A DNA stretch of 64,000 nucleotides from Nitrincola salilacus (GTDB lineage Bacteria > Pseudomonadota > Gammaproteobacteria > Pseudomonadales > Balneatricaceae): positions 1,736,001-1,800,000 of the forward strand of contig NZ_CP176580.1 of NCBI RefSeq assembly GCF_046271865.1, written 5' to 3'. Every line of letters starts with the position of its first letter. Within the stretch, counting starts at the first letter, position 1. The position numbers and the translations under genes are program-made. This document shows, piece by piece, positions 61,286 to 64,000 of the stretch. The notes below the pieces were generated by a model. The model had not been told where the DNA came from. It made no database searches and worked only from the letters and a program-made list of their open reading frames with translations.

Positions 61286-61852
61286 ATGAAATGTCGAGCC
61301 TGTCCAAATAAATATCCAGAACCAGATATCACTGACGGCACAGCTTATTTTGTTTGTTCTAGTTGCGGTGATGTCCACGAAGTCGAAAATTATCGTGTCT
61401 ACACGCCAGAAGAAAGAATAGAGATTTTCGAAAATAAGTACGGGGTTAAGCTTCCAAGTGAATACATAAAGTATGCTGGAACCGATGAGTCATGGGTGGT
61501 AAAACTGCCGCCACGCAACACGGACTCAACAAAATACTATTTTGGCGAAGGTTTCTATGAAATCGGTAGTTTTTCTGGTATATATCCAGATGAGTACCGA
61601 TCTATTTTCGACAGTGCTGAACTAGTGAAAGAATGGAAATTACCAAAGAAGCTGGTGCTAATCGATGGAGATGGCCACACCTGGATGGCCTTGGATTATA
61701 GAGGTTCAGACATAGAGCCAAAGGTCATAGTTATAGAATCGGATGAATCCAATTATCTAGTTGTCGCAAATAATTTTAATGAATTTGTACAATCGCTTTT
61801 ACCTTATGAAAGCGTTTACGATATGAACGGCAATGTTATATACAACGGCTAA
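61286..61852 (+). CDS. Cassette 9: SUKH (SMI1/KNR4) protein with zinc ribbon
   Basis: 188 residues from the ATG at 61286 (AAGGA seven bases upstream). The N-terminus has two Cys pairs (CRAC at 3-6 and CSSCG at about 26-30), a likely zinc ribbon. The rest is a SUKH domain: EERIEIFENKYGVKLPSEYIKY, FYEIGSFSGI, and LIDGDGHTWMALDYR...VIVIESDESNYLVVANNFNEFVQSLL. SUKH proteins are often immunity proteins against polymorphic toxins. No toxin gene is adjacent. Cassette 61255-61927. Confidence 0.82.
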   Translation: MKCRACPNKYPEPDITDGTAYFVCSSCGDVHEVENYRVYTPEERIEIFENKYGVKLPSEYIKYAGTDESWVVKLPPRNTDSTKYYFGEGFYEIGSFSGIYPDEYRSIFDSAELVKEWKLPKKLVLIDGDGHTWMALDYRGSDIEPKVIVIESDESNYLVVANNFNEFVQSLLPYESVYDMNGNVIYNG

Positions 61853-61933
61853 AACACCTAACAATTGGTTCAAATCGTTCGCTTCGCTCACTGGGACGGG
61901 CTAAAGCCCGCCCCTTAACCAAACGTGTTAGGC
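61853..61933 (+). other. attC of cassette 9
   Basis: Left end AACACCTAAC pairs with the cassette start GTTAGGTG. Ends at core GTTAGGC. Body almost identical to attC 5 and 6 (TTGGTTCAAA ... GGGACGGGCTAAAGCCCGCC ... TTAACCAAACG). Confidence 0.9.
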
Positions 61934-62155
61934 AATCAAATCCAAACAAGTAAAGGAGATGTGCAATGAAACTTGATTATCTGTTAACTGGCGTAATTGC
62001 GGGAAGCTATATTGAAATCACAGGGAAAGGTGAAATCGACCAAGCGCTAGGGGCATTCAACTTAGAGTTAGAAGCTGTCCCGCCGTGTCAGAGTAGTTGT
62101 CCGGTCTTCTTTTCACAATAGTTAGTGTCAGACGGCGGGTGGTTAGCAGGTTCAA

Positions 62156-62656
62156 ATGGCTGTTTATTCACCAGTAAGAAAAGAAGCAATATTAAAGAAG
62201 TTATTACCGCCGTTAAATCGCTCCGTGGCGCAGTTGGCTACAGAGGAAGGCATTTCTGAGCAGACGCTGTACAATTGGCGCAATCAGTTAAAAGCTCAAG
62301 GATATGCCGTGCCGGTCAGTGGACAAAAGCCTGATGATTGGTCAGGAGAAGCAAAGTTGGCGGTGGTGATTGAAACTGCCCCGTTATCAGAAACCGAGTT
62401 AAGCCAGTATTGCCGAGAAAAAGGCTTGTTGGTTGAGCAGGTTAAAGAGTGGCGCAGCGCCTGTGTGATGGGCAATGTGAGCGAGGTTCAGCACAAGGCT
62501 GCTGAGAAAAAGCAGGCCAGAGAAGATAAAAAGCGGATTAAGCAGTTAGAGCGCGAGCTAAACCGTAAAGAGAAAGCTCTGGCGGAGGCGGCAGCGTTGC
62601 TGGTCCTGCGAAAAAAGCTCAGAGCGTACTACGGCGAGGAGGACGAGGACAGTTAA
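62156..62656 (+). CDS. IS3-like OrfA (copy B)
   Basis: 166 residues, same layout as OrfA of copy A: helix-turn-helix (ATEEGISEQTLYNWRNQLKAQG) and a C-terminal coil (KKRIKQLERELNRKEKALAEA). The slippery A_AAA_AAG (62611-62617) is at the same place. Confidence 0.83.
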   Translation: MAVYSPVRKEAILKKLLPPLNRSVAQLATEEGISEQTLYNWRNQLKAQGYAVPVSGQKPDDWSGEAKLAVVIETAPLSETELSQYCREKGLLVEQVKEWRSACVMGNVSEVQHKAAEKKQAREDKKRIKQLERELNRKEKALAEAAALLVLRKKLRAYYGEEDEDS

Positions 62657-62661
62657 CGACG

Positions 62662-63714
62662 GTGAGCGAGCGCAACTTAAACCTAAGCTGGTTTGATGAA
62701 GCCGTGTTAGCGGGAGCCAGGCGCGATAAGGCCGCTCAGGAGCTTGAGATACCATTGCGCTCACTTCGCCGTTGGCGCGATGAGCAAGGCGCTGTGCTCG
62801 AAGATAAGCGGCCCACGGCAATAAGACCAGAGCCGAAGAACAAGCTTAATGAAGCCGAGCGCGAGCAGATATTAGCAACGTGTAATCGCGACGAATACGC
62901 CAGCTTGCCGCCATCACAAATTGTGCCACGGCTGGCAGATGATGGTGTCTACTTGGCCTCGGAATCGACGATGTACAGGGTGCTTAAAGCGGCAAATCAG
63001 CAACACCACCGAGGCAAAAGCAAAGCACCGGTGAGCCGAGCTAAGCCTACCAGTTACAGTGCTTCAGCACCAAACCAGGTGTGGTGTTGGGACATCAGCT
63101 ATATGCCGTCTGGTATTCGAGGGCTGTACTGGTATTTATACGCGATCATCGATATTTACAGCCGAAAACTGGTCGCGTGGGAAGTGCACGAAAAAGAATG
63201 CAGCCAGTTGGCCAGTGAGCTGGTACAGCGCGCGTTACTGCGTGAGCAATGCTTGTTTAAGCCACTGGTGTTGCACTCGGATAACGGTAGCCCGATGAAA
63301 GGCAGCACGCTCAGGGTAAAATTGCAGGAGCTGGGTGTAACGTCCTCGTACAGCAGGCCCAGAGTGAGCAATGATAACCCGTATGTGGAATCGTTGTTCA
63401 AAACGGTGAAGTACTGCCCACAGTGGCCATCAGGCGGCTTTGCTACCTTAGAAAGCGCCAGAGTATGGATGATGGGTTTTACGACGTTCTATAACCATGA
63501 GCACCGCCATAGCGGTATACGGTTCGTGACACCGGTGCAGCGCCACAAGCAGCAAGACGAGGCACTTCTGGCAAAACGGAAGTCGGTGTATGAACAAGCG
63601 AAATCAGAGTATCCAGAGCGATGGTCTGGCAGAGCAACAAGAAACTGGACGCCTATAGGCTCAGTAAGTCTGAACCCAGATCGGGAAATCGTACCGGTTC
63701 AGGCAGCAGCGTAA
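62662..63714 (+). CDS. IS3-like transposase OrfB (copy B)
   Basis: 350 residues from a GTG at 62662, in the -1 frame relative to OrfA. DDE core: Asp in VWCWDISYM, Asp in VLHSDNGSPM, Glu in DNPYVESLFKT. Very similar to OrfB of copy A but clearly diverged. Intact. Confidence 0.9.
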   Translation: MSERNLNLSWFDEAVLAGARRDKAAQELEIPLRSLRRWRDEQGAVLEDKRPTAIRPEPKNKLNEAEREQILATCNRDEYASLPPSQIVPRLADDGVYLASESTMYRVLKAANQQHHRGKSKAPVSRAKPTSYSASAPNQVWCWDISYMPSGIRGLYWYLYAIIDIYSRKLVAWEVHEKECSQLASELVQRALLREQCLFKPLVLHSDNGSPMKGSTLRVKLQELGVTSSYSRPRVSNDNPYVESLFKTVKYCPQWPSGGFATLESARVWMMGFTTFYNHEHRHSGIRFVTPVQRHKQQDEALLAKRKSVYEQAKSEYPERWSGRATRNWTPIGSVSLNPDREIVPVQAAA

Positions 63715-64000
63715 AACGAGAAAATCGGACAACTACCTTGAAAAACTCCGCTGTAAAAGCACCAACAGGTTGGGATCCGGGAGTTATTATCATGATCTGC
63801 TGTGATAATTTGCGACTTTTTAGTGCAAAACAAAGAAAAGACTCAACTATTTCTGCGGTTCGCACAGGTCTTCGGTCGTTACAGTTTGGTAGTTTTGTGA
63901 ACAGCCACCGCCAGGGTACTATTGTAGATAGCCTTGGAAATCCGGTAGTTCATATGAAAGCAAAAGGCTTTCTGTTCATTGAAGATGGCGTAGCGAAATC

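Larger units (their letters stand above)
62079..63750 (+). mobile_element. IS3-like element, copy B
   Basis: 1672 bases flanked by CTGT (62075-62078 and 63751-63754). The inner inverted repeats share TAGTTGTCCG. End structure matches copy A: 24 bases to the conserved TCC on each side. The continuity of the cassette-10 frame across the element confirms its ends. Confidence 0.88.
48324..64000. mobile_element. Chromosomal integron with at least ten cassettes
   Basis: An integron integrase on the minus strand, an attI region, and a plus-strand array of cassettes. The recombination points (G|TT) are at 49519, 49927, 50345, 50838, 51421, 52038, 52428, 60666, 61254 and 61927. Each cassette start is the reverse complement of the left end of its own attC: for example GTTATGCA versus TGCATAAC (cassette 1), GTTATACGCA versus TGCGTATAAC (3), GTTAGGTTTAC versus GTAAACCTAAC (5). 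The array continues past the right edge. The region carries many IS and lower-GC genes than the core to its left. Confidence 0.93.
61966..64000 (+). pseudogene. Cassette 10 gene, split by an IS3-like element, 3' end outside window
   Basis: Starts at ATG 61966 with AAGGAG seven bases upstream. It reads MKLDYLLTGVIAGSYIEITG... to codon 37, then is cut by the IS at 62079. Removing 62079-63750 and one copy of CTGT restores a single frame that continues ...LELEAV|KAPTGWDPGVIIMICC... to the window edge, at least 119 residues. No family recognised. The insertion should inactivate it. Confidence 0.85.

Noticed and set aside
63755..64000. Possible similarity of the right-edge frame to a TraI-type relaxase C-terminus (GNPVVHMKAKGFLF)
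   Set aside because: The frame is the continuation of the cassette-10 gene split by the IS; the resemblance is too short to support a relaxase.

Overview
The window is chromosomal DNA from a gammaproteobacterium. Gene order matches the Pseudomonas/Oceanospirillales type: aspS-yebC-ruvCAB-ybgC-tolQRAB-pal-cpoB-queC, then nadA/bepA-tusA-perM-bcp-dapA-bamC-purC, gloB-methyltransferase-rnhA-dnaQ, and psrA-nagZ. The marine Oceanospirillales are my best guess; this is inferred from gene content, not from a phylogeny. No rRNA, tRNA or CRISPR array was seen.

Bases 1-48141 are conserved core genome. They hold a partial acyltransferase-like gene, a HIT protein, AspRS, a YebC regulator and the RuvABC Holliday-junction machinery. 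Next come a complete Tol-Pal envelope system (ybgC, tolQ, tolR, tolA, tolB, pal, cpoB), queuosine and NAD biosynthesis (queC, nadA), and a block with the outer-membrane quality-control protease BepA, TusA, a PerM-type permease, a Bcp peroxiredoxin, DapA, BamC and PurC. After these lie RNA modification genes (rluA, rlmD), nfuA, lon, hupB and ppiD, a yejABEF-type peptide importer, mltD, gloB, rnhA, dnaQ, nudC, sohB, psrA, an L,D-transpeptidase, nagZ and cydDC.

Bases 48324-64000 are a chromosomal integron. An integrase gene (intI, minus strand) faces away from at least ten cassettes in the plus direction. Nine cassette boundaries can be placed to the base, because the start of each cassette (GTTRRRY...) is the reverse complement of the start of its own attC site. 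Cassette products include a DUF1330 protein, a DUF2513 protein, a GNAT acetyltransferase, a SUKH (SMI1/KNR4) protein with a zinc ribbon, and several unknown proteins.

The most unusual structure is a four-level nest inside the array. A group II intron (52430-60268) sits inside the core of the sixth attC, in the same orientation as the cassettes. Its reverse transcriptase gene is split by two IS66-family elements, and the first of these is itself split in tnpC by an IS3-like element. A second IS3-like copy splits the gene of cassette 10 at the right edge. Removing each insertion together with one copy of its target duplication restores an open frame in every case (reverse transcriptase 445 residues; TnpC 531 residues; cassette-10 protein of at least 119 residues). 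The insertions therefore look recent.
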